Source: an uncultured Pseudomonadota bacterium (GTDB lineage: Bacteria > Pseudomonadota > Alphaproteobacteria > RF32 > CAG-239). Taken from it: 12,063 bases of DNA. The stretch lies in the NCBI GenBank assembly GCA_902796625.1, contig CADBPX010000037.1, positions 1 to 12,063 on the forward strand, written 5' to 3'. Positions 6,295 to 12,063 of the stretch are shown here, piece after piece. The number at the start of each line of letters is the position of its first letter. Position 1 is the stretch's first letter. The position numbers were made by a program, and so were the translations under genes. The notes under the pieces are model-generated. The model did not search any database. It was not told where the DNA came from and worked only from the letters and a program-made list of their open reading frames with translations.

Positions 6295-7990
6295 CACAAG
6301 CCTTCGATAACCATATTTTTTCTTTTTCATCAAGATATGGCGCCAAACATTCATACACATCTTCGTGATATTCGTTCAACCAAGCCAGCTCCTCTGTGCT
6401 TAAGAGATATTTATCAATCAGCTTTTTATCAATAGGCACTTTGGTCAGGGGAATAAATTTTTGATAAATTTGCTCCGGATTTGAAATATCAGTGTCCTCT
6501 TGTATTAGTGCTAAGTTTTCTATGCGTATGCCATAAGCGTTTTCCCGATAAATTCCCGGTTCTATCGAGCAAACCATGCCGGAAGTAAGGCCATATGATG
6601 AGGCATTTGGGGAAATGCTTATCGGACCCTCGTGAACATTGCCGAAGCAAGCTACACCATGTCCGGTTCCGTGTTTATAATCAAGGCCTTTCTGCCACAT
6701 TAAATGGCGAGGTAAAATATCCAGTTTCATCCCTGGTGTGTTGTCAGGAAATTTGCTCTTTGCCAGTGCAATATGGGCCTTGAGAACTTGGGTGAAGTCA
6801 GTAATCATTTGCAGAGTTGGCTGGCCAATGGCAATGGTTCGAGTTACGTCTGTTGTGCCATCTAAATATTGACCGCCACTGTCAATAAGCAAAAGACTGT
6901 CGGAACACAATTTTTTATTGCTTGACCCTGAAGGTTGATAGTGTACTATGGCGCCATTTTCAGCCATACCGGCGATTGTGGCAAAACTTTCGGAAAAAAA
7001 GTCAGGTTGCTGACAACGATATTCATGTAATTTTTCTACTACCGACATTTCACTTTGGCCTTGCCAATTATTTTCCAACCAACAGATAAATTTGCTTAGA
7101 GCAACACCATCACGGATATGGCAGTTAATCATGCCTTTTTGTTCGGTGGCGTTTTTGACGGCTTTTATTGATTGACATAAATCCGCTGTTTTAATTAAAT
7201 TATCCGAATTTGAAGCCAGTTGTTTAATTTTTATCGGGGTTGTGTGGGGATCATATATTACACCGGCTCCGTTTATTTCTTGGAGTTTATGGGATAAATC
7301 TTGCCAATTTTGACATTTCAGATTGGTGTTTTGTTTAAGATCTCCATACAAAATTATTTCTCCGTGCAATGAAATCAAAGCATATGCACGTACAATCGGG
7401 GTATAGGGAAGATCACGGGAATATATATTGAGAAGCCATGAGACACTGTCTGCTGAAGTTATGAGAGCATAATCAGCCTGATGTTGCCATAAGTAATCAA
7501 TTAGTTGCTGACATTTTTCTTGAGCGGATAATCCGGCATAACGGACATCTCGTTCTAAAATTTCTATCGGTCGAGAAATGCTCAGTTCCACCCAATCACC
7601 GCAATCAGTAAAATGCAGGTCTTTATATTTTCTTTGAGTATATTCCCAATCATTGACGCTGAAGCACCAGGCATCATAGCCGACATTTTGCAAATTGTTG
7701 CCACTTAATATGTCACAAATGTTTTTAAGACGCGGTACTTGGTGAATAATGGTAATTTGCGCTGCATCGGTTTCTAATTTAGCCTGCAACTCATAGCGCC
7801 CGTCTACTAAAAGAAAAATTTGTTCTTGAGTGATAATCAGTGCTCCGTCAGAGCCGCTGAAATTACATAAGTATTGTAGCTTATTTTCATCAGGAAGTAT
7901 ATCTTGGCCTAAAAAACGATTGTTATGAGTTACAATATAAGCATCTAAATTTTCTTGCCTTAAACGATGTTGTATTTCTGTTATGTTCAT
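6281..7990 (-). CDS. Xaa-Pro aminopeptidase (M24B, long three-domain form)
   Basis: A 569-residue cytoplasmic metallopeptidase that removes N-terminal residues preceding proline. The length fits the three-domain XPNPEP1-like type rather than the roughly 440-residue E. coli PepP. Two N-terminal creatinase-like domains (about 1-280) precede the pita-bread catalytic domain. All five dinuclear metal ligands can be placed: D370 and D381 in IDSGGQYLDGTTDVTRT, H444 in HGTGHGV, E477 in SIEPGIY and E491 in RIENL. H453 in NVHEGP matches the extra conserved His. The ATG overlaps the prmA stop as ATGA, with GGAG nine bases upstream, so it is the second gene of the prmA unit. Confidence 0.94.
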   Translation of the reverse strand: MNITEIQHRLRQENLDAYIVTHNNRFLGQDILPDENKLQYLCNFSGSDGALIITQEQIFLLVDGRYELQAKLETDAAQITIIHQVPRLKNICDILSGNNLQNVGYDAWCFSVNDWEYTQRKYKDLHFTDCGDWVELSISRPIEILERDVRYAGLSAQEKCQQLIDYLWQHQADYALITSADSVSWLLNIYSRDLPYTPIVRAYALISLHGEIILYGDLKQNTNLKCQNWQDLSHKLQEINGAGVIYDPHTTPIKIKQLASNSDNLIKTADLCQSIKAVKNATEQKGMINCHIRDGVALSKFICWLENNWQGQSEMSVVEKLHEYRCQQPDFFSESFATIAGMAENGAIVHYQPSGSSNKKLCSDSLLLIDSGGQYLDGTTDVTRTIAIGQPTLQMITDFTQVLKAHIALAKSKFPDNTPGMKLDILPRHLMWQKGLDYKHGTGHGVACFGNVHEGPISISPNASSYGLTSGMVCSIEPGIYRENAYGIRIENLALIQEDTDISNPEQIYQKFIPLTKVPIDKKLIDKYLLSTEELAWLNEYHEDVYECLAPYLDEKEKIWLSKACAPLI

Positions 7991-8862
7991 AATTTTTTCT
8001 CCAATAAAGCCGCATACCAGTTATCTTCCTGATAGAGTTTTTTCAGTTTTAAGCCATATTTTTCATGTTCATTGATAACCCAATCTATTTGATCGGTTAT
8101 AAAACCGGAAATAACCGCATAACCACCGGAACGAAGATTTTTAGCCATGTCCTCGGCCATAGCAATCAGCGGACGAGCCAAAATATTGGCAAAAATAAGG
8201 TCATACGGGGCATTGTTGGCAACAATTTCAGATTGATATCCGTCGCTTAAAGCGGTCTTAATTTGTCGGTCAACTTGATTATCAACAGAATTTTGCTCTG
8301 CGACAACTACCGATTCTTCGTCAATATCAACCGCAACCACGGAAGAGGTGGGCCAAAGTTTGGCGGCGGCAATCGCCAATATTCCCGAGCCGGTACCAAC
8401 ATCAAGGATTTTATGGCATGTTGGCATTTGCCGATGAATTTCCGCAATAGCGCGCAAGCAGTTCTTAGTGGTTTGATGCTCTGAGCCGAAAGCCGTGGCG
8501 GCATATACTTTGATGCCGATTTTGTCTTGAAGGTTAATTTGTTTTTCATGGATGCCATAAACTAAGAAATCTGCAACTTCAACCGGAGAGAATTCTATTA
8601 CGTTTTCAGTCAGCCAATCTTGACTGGAAATGGTTTCTATTTGGAACGGCGGCAGGGAAATATTGGCATCTTTAGCAGCCGAATATAAATCTTTTTCCGA
8701 AAAATTTTGCGGCATATAACCGACAAGTTGTTCTTGACCGTTATCCAGATAATCGGTTGTTACAACTTCAAAAAAATTTTGGGCAAATTCTTCCAGTGTT
8801 TCGCTAATGTGTTCAGTCGGTGTAAATTTGATGATTTTGCATTTTCCGGAATTATTACTCAT
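7987..8862 (-). CDS. prmA: Ribosomal protein L11 methyltransferase PrmA
   Basis: A 291-residue class I SAM methyltransferase that would trimethylate lysines and the N-terminus of ribosomal protein L11. The N-terminal L11-binding domain (about 1-80) is followed by AFGSEHQTT (124-132), the SAM motif LDVGTGSGIL (153-162), VAVDIDEESV (177-185) and FANILARPL (224-232). The FGxGxHxTT element normally seen before the SAM domain is one residue short here: the second Gly is absent. ATG start with AAGGA six bases upstream. It is the first gene of the unit with aminopeptidase P and the CxxC protein, transcribed away from the lipoprotein gene. Confidence 0.94.
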   Translation of the reverse strand: MSNNSGKCKIIKFTPTEHISETLEEFAQNFFEVVTTDYLDNGQEQLVGYMPQNFSEKDLYSAAKDANISLPPFQIETISSQDWLTENVIEFSPVEVADFLVYGIHEKQINLQDKIGIKVYAATAFGSEHQTTKNCLRAIAEIHRQMPTCHKILDVGTGSGILAIAAAKLWPTSSVVAVDIDEESVVVAEQNSVDNQVDRQIKTALSDGYQSEIVANNAPYDLIFANILARPLIAMAEDMAKNLRSGGYAVISGFITDQIDWVINEHEKYGLKLKKLYQEDNWYAALLEKKL

Positions 8863-8947
8863 ATTTTTCCTTTTGTTATTACTTTTTTTACAAAATGATG
8901 CTAACTTGACTTCAGTATATATACATAAAATTTAAAAAGAGTTTACT
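8863..8947. promoter_or_regulatory. Divergent promoter region, prmA / lipoprotein
   Basis: These 85 bases separate two divergent starts. The centre holds the palindrome GTATATATAC (8915-8924). On the - strand it includes TATACT (8919-8914), a plausible -10 for prmA with a leader of about 45 bases. On the + strand TTGACT (8906-8911) and TAAAAT (8926-8931) are possible -35 and -10 elements for the lipoprotein, but their 14-base spacing is short. Ribosome sites are AAGGA for prmA and AAAGAG (8936-8941) for the lipoprotein. Confidence 0.35.
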
Positions 8948-9802
8948 ATGAAAAAAATATTTTTACTGACATCCGTACTGCTTTTGACGTCATGTGGCGT
9001 GCGTCCGATGACTTCTGATGAAATTGCCGACAATGCACGGCAGTTGCGAGATAAGGCCGCTGAACAAACACATTCTTTGGTGGAGCGTGATCATAAACAT
9101 TATTGGCTTAACAATATGCGGACATATAAAACATATCCGATCGTTTGTTATGAAGGCTCATCAATTGACACCGGCCAAAGAACCGAAATTTACAGCACTC
9201 ATGAGTTTCCACACAATACAGCTATGTCGGCTAATTTAGGGCAAAGAATGTATGATTCGGAAACTTATGCCGCTAGTGTTTCCGGTAAAAACGGAACATA
9301 TGTAGCAAAGGAAAACGGAAAAATTTCTTCCTCAGCTTATCATTTTGATATTAAGGCCGGACAAACTTTTGAGCCGGTGGGAGAGGTTAAAATCGATGGA
9401 AAATATTATTTGCTTTTCAATCCGCATGAAAACGGGCATATTTTGCTTATTGATGAAAATGGTGTTTTTGTGCCGCAAATCGCTCGGATTTATAAAAATG
9501 AATTATTGATCTCCGAAAATTTAACTACGGTAATGCCGCATGAACTGTCACTGATTCCGGGAAGCGGCAATAAATCCGAGTATTCCGAGCCTCAGCTTAA
9601 TTATACCATTAAATATAACGGGGTGCAAAATGAAGTTATGAATTTTAGCTTCATTGATCATACACAGACAGCAACTTCTGGGGAGAGAATACAAAAATTT
9701 GTTTTTCCGTTGCGGCAAAATATTATACACATTAACGGAGTTAAATTTAAAATTTTACAGGCCACGCCGAGTAAAGTGGTTTATATGATTTTAGATAAAT
9801 AA
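8948..9802 (+). CDS. Predicted lipoprotein of unknown function
   Basis: A 284-residue protein with a type II signal peptide: MKK, a hydrophobic run, then the lipobox LTSC with the lipidated cysteine at residue 16. The mature protein begins with a charged, probably helical stretch (about 20-55) and continues as a strand-rich domain with many Gly, Tyr and aromatic residues up to the C-terminus (IINGVKFKIL-like pattern near the end). I do not recognise a family and see no catalytic motif. Residue +2 after the cysteine is Gly and +3 is Val, so no inner-membrane retention Asp is present and an outer-membrane location is plausible by enterobacterial rules, which may not hold here. Single-gene unit; convergent with hydE, 13 bases between stops. 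Confidence 0.85.
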   Translation: MKKIFLLTSVLLLTSCGVRPMTSDEIADNARQLRDKAAEQTHSLVERDHKHYWLNNMRTYKTYPIVCYEGSSIDTGQRTEIYSTHEFPHNTAMSANLGQRMYDSETYAASVSGKNGTYVAKENGKISSSAYHFDIKAGQTFEPVGEVKIDGKYYLLFNPHENGHILLIDENGVFVPQIARIYKNELLISENLTTVMPHELSLIPGSGNKSEYSEPQLNYTIKYNGVQNEVMNFSFIDHTQTATSGERIQKFVFPLRQNIIHINGVKFKILQATPSKVVYMILDK

Positions 9803-9811
9803 GCGTAGAAT

Positions 9812-9839
9812 ATCCTTATATTAGGATGAGATTTTTTTT
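9812..9839 (+). terminator. Possible weak terminator after the lipoprotein gene
   Basis: ATCCT / AGGAT form a 5-bp stem with a 6-base loop, followed four bases later by eight T residues. It overlaps the last codons of hydE on the other strand. The stem is short and AT-rich, so the call is tentative. Confidence 0.35.
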
Positions 9840-10886
9840 CTTTTGTTTGTTATTATGACCGCCGTATCCGGAGCCGATTTTGCGGCCGATAGATGTAATC
9901 TTTATGCCTATACAACTATAACAATGAACCGGGGTGTCGTTGACGCAAATTTTTCCCGGATACAGCTCATAAAGTTTACGATATTCACCTTCGGTAACGT
10001 TGGGCATAACCACATTGGCACCGCTTTGCAAGGCTTTGATACGTCCTTGCGGATGTAAGCTTTCCATGGCAGTAGTTGCCGGAATATTGATATCCGGCAT
10101 CAAGAGGCGCATAATTGCCATAGTTCGTAAAGCAAGGCTTAAAGTTCCTCCGGCGGCGTCTTTTAACGGCGTTTGCGGGTGAGGGATAAACGGTCCGATG
10201 CCGGCCATATCAACGCCGAAATTTTGCAAAAACAGTAAATCATCAGCAATTGAGGCGATGGATTGCTCCGGCAGTCCGACCATAATGCCGGAACCGACCT
10301 CGTAGCCGATTTCTTTGAGCGCGAGCAGGCATTCATAACGTTTTTGCCAGCTCATTTGCGGATCTAAGCGGTGATAAAGATTTTTATCGGTTGTTTCTAT
10401 ACGCAACAAATAGCGGTCTGCACCGGCGTTGTAAAAAGACTGATAGTCGGCAAAAGAACGTTCACCGATACTTAAGGTTATTGCTACATTAAACCTTTTG
10501 ATTTTTTCAATAATTCGGCACAGGCGGTCAGTGTGATAGTACATGTCTTCACCGGATTGCATGACGATGGTTTTAAAGCCGATATGCGCCGCCTTTTCGG
10601 CAGTATCTATCAGTTCTTCTTCGTCCATATGGTAGCGGGTAACGTGTTTATTGTCACGGCGAATACCACAATAAAGGCAATTATTGCGGCAGATATTGGA
10701 AAATTCAATTAGTCCGCGCAAATGCACTTCATCACCGACATTTTGATGGCGCACCTCATCGGCCTGATGCAGAAGTTTTTCTTCGTTGTCATCATCAGTT
10801 AGCAGGCGTATAATTTCAGGTTTGGCAAGCTGTTTTTGCAACACATGTTTCTCCGTGTTCGGTCTATTGTATCTGTAATATGGCAT
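9816..10886 (-). CDS. hydE: [FeFe]-hydrogenase H-cluster radical SAM maturase HydE
   Basis: A 356-residue radical SAM enzyme. The SAM cluster motif CRNNCLYC (C66, C70, C73) sits in GLIEFSNICRNNCLYCGIRR, which is characteristic of HydE. A second three-cysteine set in the C-terminal part, C314, C322 and C325 (C-x7-C-x2-C), has the spacing of the accessory cluster of Thermotoga HydE. GIGPFIPHPQTPL (229-241) and VMPNVT (293-298) are further family landmarks. HydE works with HydF and HydG to build the diiron subcluster of [FeFe] hydrogenase. None of those genes, nor hydA, is in this window, so the gene stands alone here. The related methylornithine synthase PylB is less likely because of the HydE landmarks. 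The ATG is preceded by AAAGAG about 9 bases upstream. Confidence 0.92.
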   Translation of the reverse strand: MPYYRYNRPNTEKHVLQKQLAKPEIIRLLTDDDNEEKLLHQADEVRHQNVGDEVHLRGLIEFSNICRNNCLYCGIRRDNKHVTRYHMDEEELIDTAEKAAHIGFKTIVMQSGEDMYYHTDRLCRIIEKIKRFNVAITLSIGERSFADYQSFYNAGADRYLLRIETTDKNLYHRLDPQMSWQKRYECLLALKEIGYEVGSGIMVGLPEQSIASIADDLLFLQNFGVDMAGIGPFIPHPQTPLKDAAGGTLSLALRTMAIMRLLMPDINIPATTAMESLHPQGRIKALQSGANVVMPNVTEGEYRKLYELYPGKICVNDTPVHCYSCIGIKITSIGRKIGSGYGGHNNKQKKKNLILI

Positions 10887-10911
10887 GGGCGTTACTCTTT
10901 GTCAATCGCTT

Positions 10912-10917
10912 AGTATA
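10912..10917 (-). promoter_or_regulatory. Possible -10 element for hydE
   Basis: TATACT on the - strand, 26 bases before the hydE ATG, in a very AT-rich stretch. No convincing -35 box lies 16-18 bases upstream, so this rests on the -10 alone. Confidence 0.25.
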
Positions 10918-11004
10918 GAAAAATAATAGCTCTATTTATAAGAAATGTTTCGGATGAATTTTTTTTAAGGTTATGCTTAGTTTGTAAACGGTAAGTTGTT
11001 GACG

Positions 11005-11017
11005 TTACAATTTGTAA
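11005..11017. promoter_or_regulatory. 13-bp perfect palindrome, candidate operator
   Basis: TTACAATTTGTAA is a 6-1-6 perfect inverted repeat directly after TTGACG (10999-11004), a -35-like hexamer, about 90 bases before the beta-barrel gene. Its size and symmetry fit a dimeric regulator site, but no regulator gene is nearby. The remaining intergenic sequence (10887-11108) is AT-rich, with a ribosome site AAAGGA before 11109. Confidence 0.35.
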
Positions 11018-11108
11018 TATTTTTTGATTTGATGTTTTCTTAAAATACGTGTTTAATCTAATCGAAAGATTTAACTTTCATGTTCTTAACAGATAAAGGA
11101 ATATTAAT

Positions 11109-11717
11109 ATGAAAAAATTTTTATTACTGGCAAGTGCCGTATGTCTTGCTGCTACAAGTGTTTCCGCTTATGAATTTAATCCGTATGTCGTGGCAAAAGC
11201 AAAGTATGCCTTTGCTCGTAACAAGGTTAAAGTTACCGGAACGTATGAAGGCAAAGGTAAATTAAATGATGAAATTTTTGGCGGTTCCATAGCTGTTGGT
11301 AACACTTATAATGTTATGAACGGAGATTTTCGTCTTGAACTTGAATATACCAAAAATGCTGATGCTAAAGAAAAGAACGTAAAAGTTAAAACACAAGGTG
11401 TATTACTCAATGTTTACTATGACTTTAACTTGCGCACCATTGTTTCGTTGAAGCCTTATGTCGGCGTCGGTATGGGTTGGGGACGTGCTGAATTAAAGGG
11501 CACATCAAACAATGTTAAAGATAATGGTGTATCAATGCAAATCGGCGGCGGTGTTAACTACCAACTTAGCGAGCATGTCGTTGCTGATTTAGGCTATCGT
11601 TATATAACCTATGGTGATTTTGATAAAGAATATCGCATTCCGGGAGTATTGTATGAAAAATATGATTATAAGCCGCGGGCGCATGAAATTTTGCTCGGAT
11701 TACGATATGAGTTTTAA
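11109..11717 (+). CDS. Small outer-membrane beta-barrel protein (Opa/OmpA-like porin family)
   Basis: A 202-residue protein with a cleavable signal peptide (MKKFLLLASAVCLAATSVSA, cleavage after residue 20) and a mature chain ending in phenylalanine (LLGLRYEF), as in outer-membrane proteins folded by BamA. Alternating hydrophobic and polar strands rich in Gly and aromatics recur through the chain, for example FRLELEYTK, GVLLNVYYDF, LKPYVGVGMGWGRAEL, SMQIGGGVNYQL, VVADLGYRYITYGD and HEILLGLRYEF. This fits an 8-stranded barrel of the opacity / surface-antigen type seen in rickettsial and other alphaproteobacterial envelopes. AAAGGA sits eight bases before the ATG. Own promoter region and own terminator, so a single-gene unit. 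The ligand or role is unknown. Confidence 0.88.
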   Translation: MKKFLLLASAVCLAATSVSAYEFNPYVVAKAKYAFARNKVKVTGTYEGKGKLNDEIFGGSIAVGNTYNVMNGDFRLELEYTKNADAKEKNVKVKTQGVLLNVYYDFNLRTIVSLKPYVGVGMGWGRAELKGTSNNVKDNGVSMQIGGGVNYQLSEHVVADLGYRYITYGDFDKEYRIPGVLYEKYDYKPRAHEILLGLRYEF

Positions 11718-11745
11718 TCGTCTTTATTTTATATAAATATTGTAC

Positions 11746-11774
11746 AAACGGCAGATTTAAAATCTGCCGTTTTT
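11746..11774 (+). terminator. Strong intrinsic terminator after the beta-barrel gene
   Basis: AAACGGCAGATTT and AAATCTGCCGTTT are perfect 13-base arms around a single central base; in RNA an 8-bp GC-containing core (ACGGCAGA / TCTGCCGT) closes a 7-base loop and is followed by a T run. The symmetric A and T flanks allow it to act on both strands. Confidence 0.88.
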
Positions 11775-11779
11775 GATAA

Positions 11780-11905
11780 TTATATAAAGGCTTCGGTTAC
11801 TTGTTTTCTAATTTCGTTGCGCTTCGGTTGTCCTAGCTTACTCAATAATAAAACGGCGCCGTTTGCGGTAAAAACAACCGGAGTAACTGTTGTTTTTATC
11901 CTCAC
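11780..11905 (-). CDS. Possible small ORF, 41 codons, GTG start
   Basis: The frame reads from GTG at 11905 to TAA, with a basic central segment (SKLGQPKRNEIRKQV) and a hydrophobic stretch before it (VVFTANGAVLLL). GGAG lies only one base before the GTG, which is too close for a good ribosome site; the frame remains open upstream to a stop near 11937 without an ATG. The + strand is also open through this stretch, in the same phase as the beta-barrel gene. It is either a real microprotein, part of a repeated element, or chance. I do not recognise the product. Confidence 0.25.
   Translation of the reverse strand: MRIKTTVTPVVFTANGAVLLLSKLGQPKRNEIRKQVTEAFI
11790..11829 (+). repeat. 9-base direct repeat GCTTCGGTT
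   Basis: GCTTCGGTT occurs at 11790-11798 and again at 11821-11829, 31 bases apart, between two terminators. The spacing is not a multiple of three, so it is not a peptide repeat. It adds to the impression that 11775-11940 is a structured element rather than plain spacer. Confidence 0.4.
11851..11864. repeat. 14-bp perfect palindrome AAACGGCGCCGTTT
   Basis: A GC-cored perfect palindrome in otherwise AT-rich sequence. Its ends resemble those of the terminator arms at 11746-11772 (AAACGGC and GCCGTTT). No binding protein can be named. Confidence 0.6.
11867..11900. repeat. Inverted repeat, terminator-like hairpin
   Basis: GGTAAAAACAAC (11867-11878) and GTTGTTTTTATC (11889-11900) pair over 12 positions with one G-T and a 10-base loop. 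The arms are A- and T-rich, so a weak terminator or the stem of a repeat element are both possible. Confidence 0.5.
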
Positions 11906-11916
11906 GCTCCTTCTTC

Positions 11917-12007
11917 GTTCAAATCTCGTATTTAATTAATGGATACCAATAAAAAAAGCTCCCCACATTGGGGAGTTTTTTATTGGTGATCCCAACGAGA
12001 TTTGAAC
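11917..12007. repeat. Imperfect inverted repeat of the tRNA-Glu T-arm, 3' end and terminator
   Basis: GTTCAAATCTCGT at 11917-11929 (+) is an exact inverted copy of 13 bases of the tRNA-Glu T-arm (12007-11995, - strand). In the same order, 11941-11965 is an inverted copy of 11992-11969, which covers the tRNA 3' end with CCA, the AAT-A tract and one terminator arm; the two differ by one missing C and one extra AG. The spacer between the two matching blocks is 11 bases on the left and 2 on the right. Confidence 0.7.
11951..11981 (-). terminator. Bidirectional intrinsic terminator downstream of tRNA-Glu
   Basis: CTCCCCA and TGGGGAG form a 7-bp GC-rich stem with a 3-base loop, flanked by A tracts on one side and T tracts on the other for each strand. 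On the - strand it begins a few bases after the tRNA CCA end. Confidence 0.85.
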
Positions 12008-12058
12008 TCGTGTTGCAGCCTTGAGAGGGCCGCGTCCTAACCACTAGACGATGGGACC
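11984..12058 (-). tRNA. tRNA-Glu (anticodon CTC)
   Basis: The 75-base cloverleaf reads, on the - strand, acceptor GGTCCCA paired with TGGGATC (one G-T), discriminator A and an encoded CCA. The anticodon stem GCGGCC / GGCTGC closes the loop CTCTCAA, giving anticodon CTC for GAG codons. The T-arm is ACGAG TTCAAAT CTCGT. The D-arm sequence CGTCTAGTGGTTAGGACG matches the usual tRNA-Glu pattern. Only five bases upstream are in the window, so its promoter is not visible. Confidence 0.95.
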
Positions 12059-12063
12059 GTTAA

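Noticed and set aside
8307..8558. Open frame of 83 codons on the - strand inside prmA
   Set aside because: It lies in another frame of a well-supported prmA, has no family features and no ribosome site; it is a shadow of the real gene.
10999..11027. Full sigma-70 promoter TTGACG plus -10 for the beta-barrel gene
   Set aside because: At 17-base spacing the hexamer is TTTTGA, a poor -10; the better TAATAT is only 10 bases away. Only the palindrome was kept as a feature.
11718..11939. C-terminal extension of the beta-barrel protein by stop readthrough
   Set aside because: The frame is open, but the barrel already ends with the expected terminal Phe, and a strong terminator lies within the proposed extension.
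11917..12007. Repeated tRNA-Glu 3' sequence as a pair of integration att sites
   Set aside because: Att sites flanking an integrated element are direct repeats; this repeat is inverted and the arms are only a few bases to tens of bases apart, with no integrase gene in the window.

Overview
The window reads as a chromosomal segment of an AT-rich alphaproteobacterium. The evidence is a CcrM-type GANTC adenine methyltransferase, a HAD-IIA protein of the kind found in alphaproteobacteria, and a Ppx/GppA gene directly followed by rlmE. A HydE-type radical SAM maturase for [FeFe] hydrogenase points to an anaerobic or fermentative lifestyle, perhaps one of the uncultured host-associated lineages. 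The organism assignment is inference from gene content, not from a marker gene.

Layout. Bases 2-409 are the 3' end of a DHH/DHHA1 phosphoesterase gene on the + strand, closed by an intrinsic terminator. From 462 to 8862 nine genes lie head to tail on the - strand in three tight groups. Upstream to downstream these are prmA > aminopeptidase P > secreted thioredoxin-like protein, then HAD-IIA protein > membrane-anchored unknown, then ccrM > ppx-like 1 > ppx-like 2 > rlmE. Genes within groups overlap or are a few bases apart; gaps of 67 and 126 bases separate the groups. A short divergent promoter region (8863-8947) leads into a + strand lipoprotein. That gene converges on a lone hydE (- strand). 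A 222-base intergenic region then drives a small outer-membrane beta-barrel gene (11109-11717) with a strong terminator. The last 350 bases hold a structured stretch with a possible 41-codon ORF, a bidirectional terminator and tRNA-Glu(CTC) on the - strand.

How the genes fit together. The - strand block combines translation and ribosome housekeeping (PrmA on ribosomal protein L11, RlmE on 23S rRNA), DNA methylation (CcrM) and polyphosphate or (p)ppGpp-type phosphohydrolases. The envelope genes (lipoprotein, barrel, secreted CxxC protein) are separate units.

No complete new system is evident. The most unusual signals are: an inverted, partly degenerate copy of the tRNA-Glu T-arm and 3' end on the other side of its terminator; a compact structured segment beside it that is open on both strands; a tandem Ppx/GppA pair whose second copy has lost several conserved motifs; a HAD-IIA protein with Gly in place of the nucleophilic Asp; and a hairpin at the end of the aminopeptidase gene that masks the next gene's ribosome binding site.
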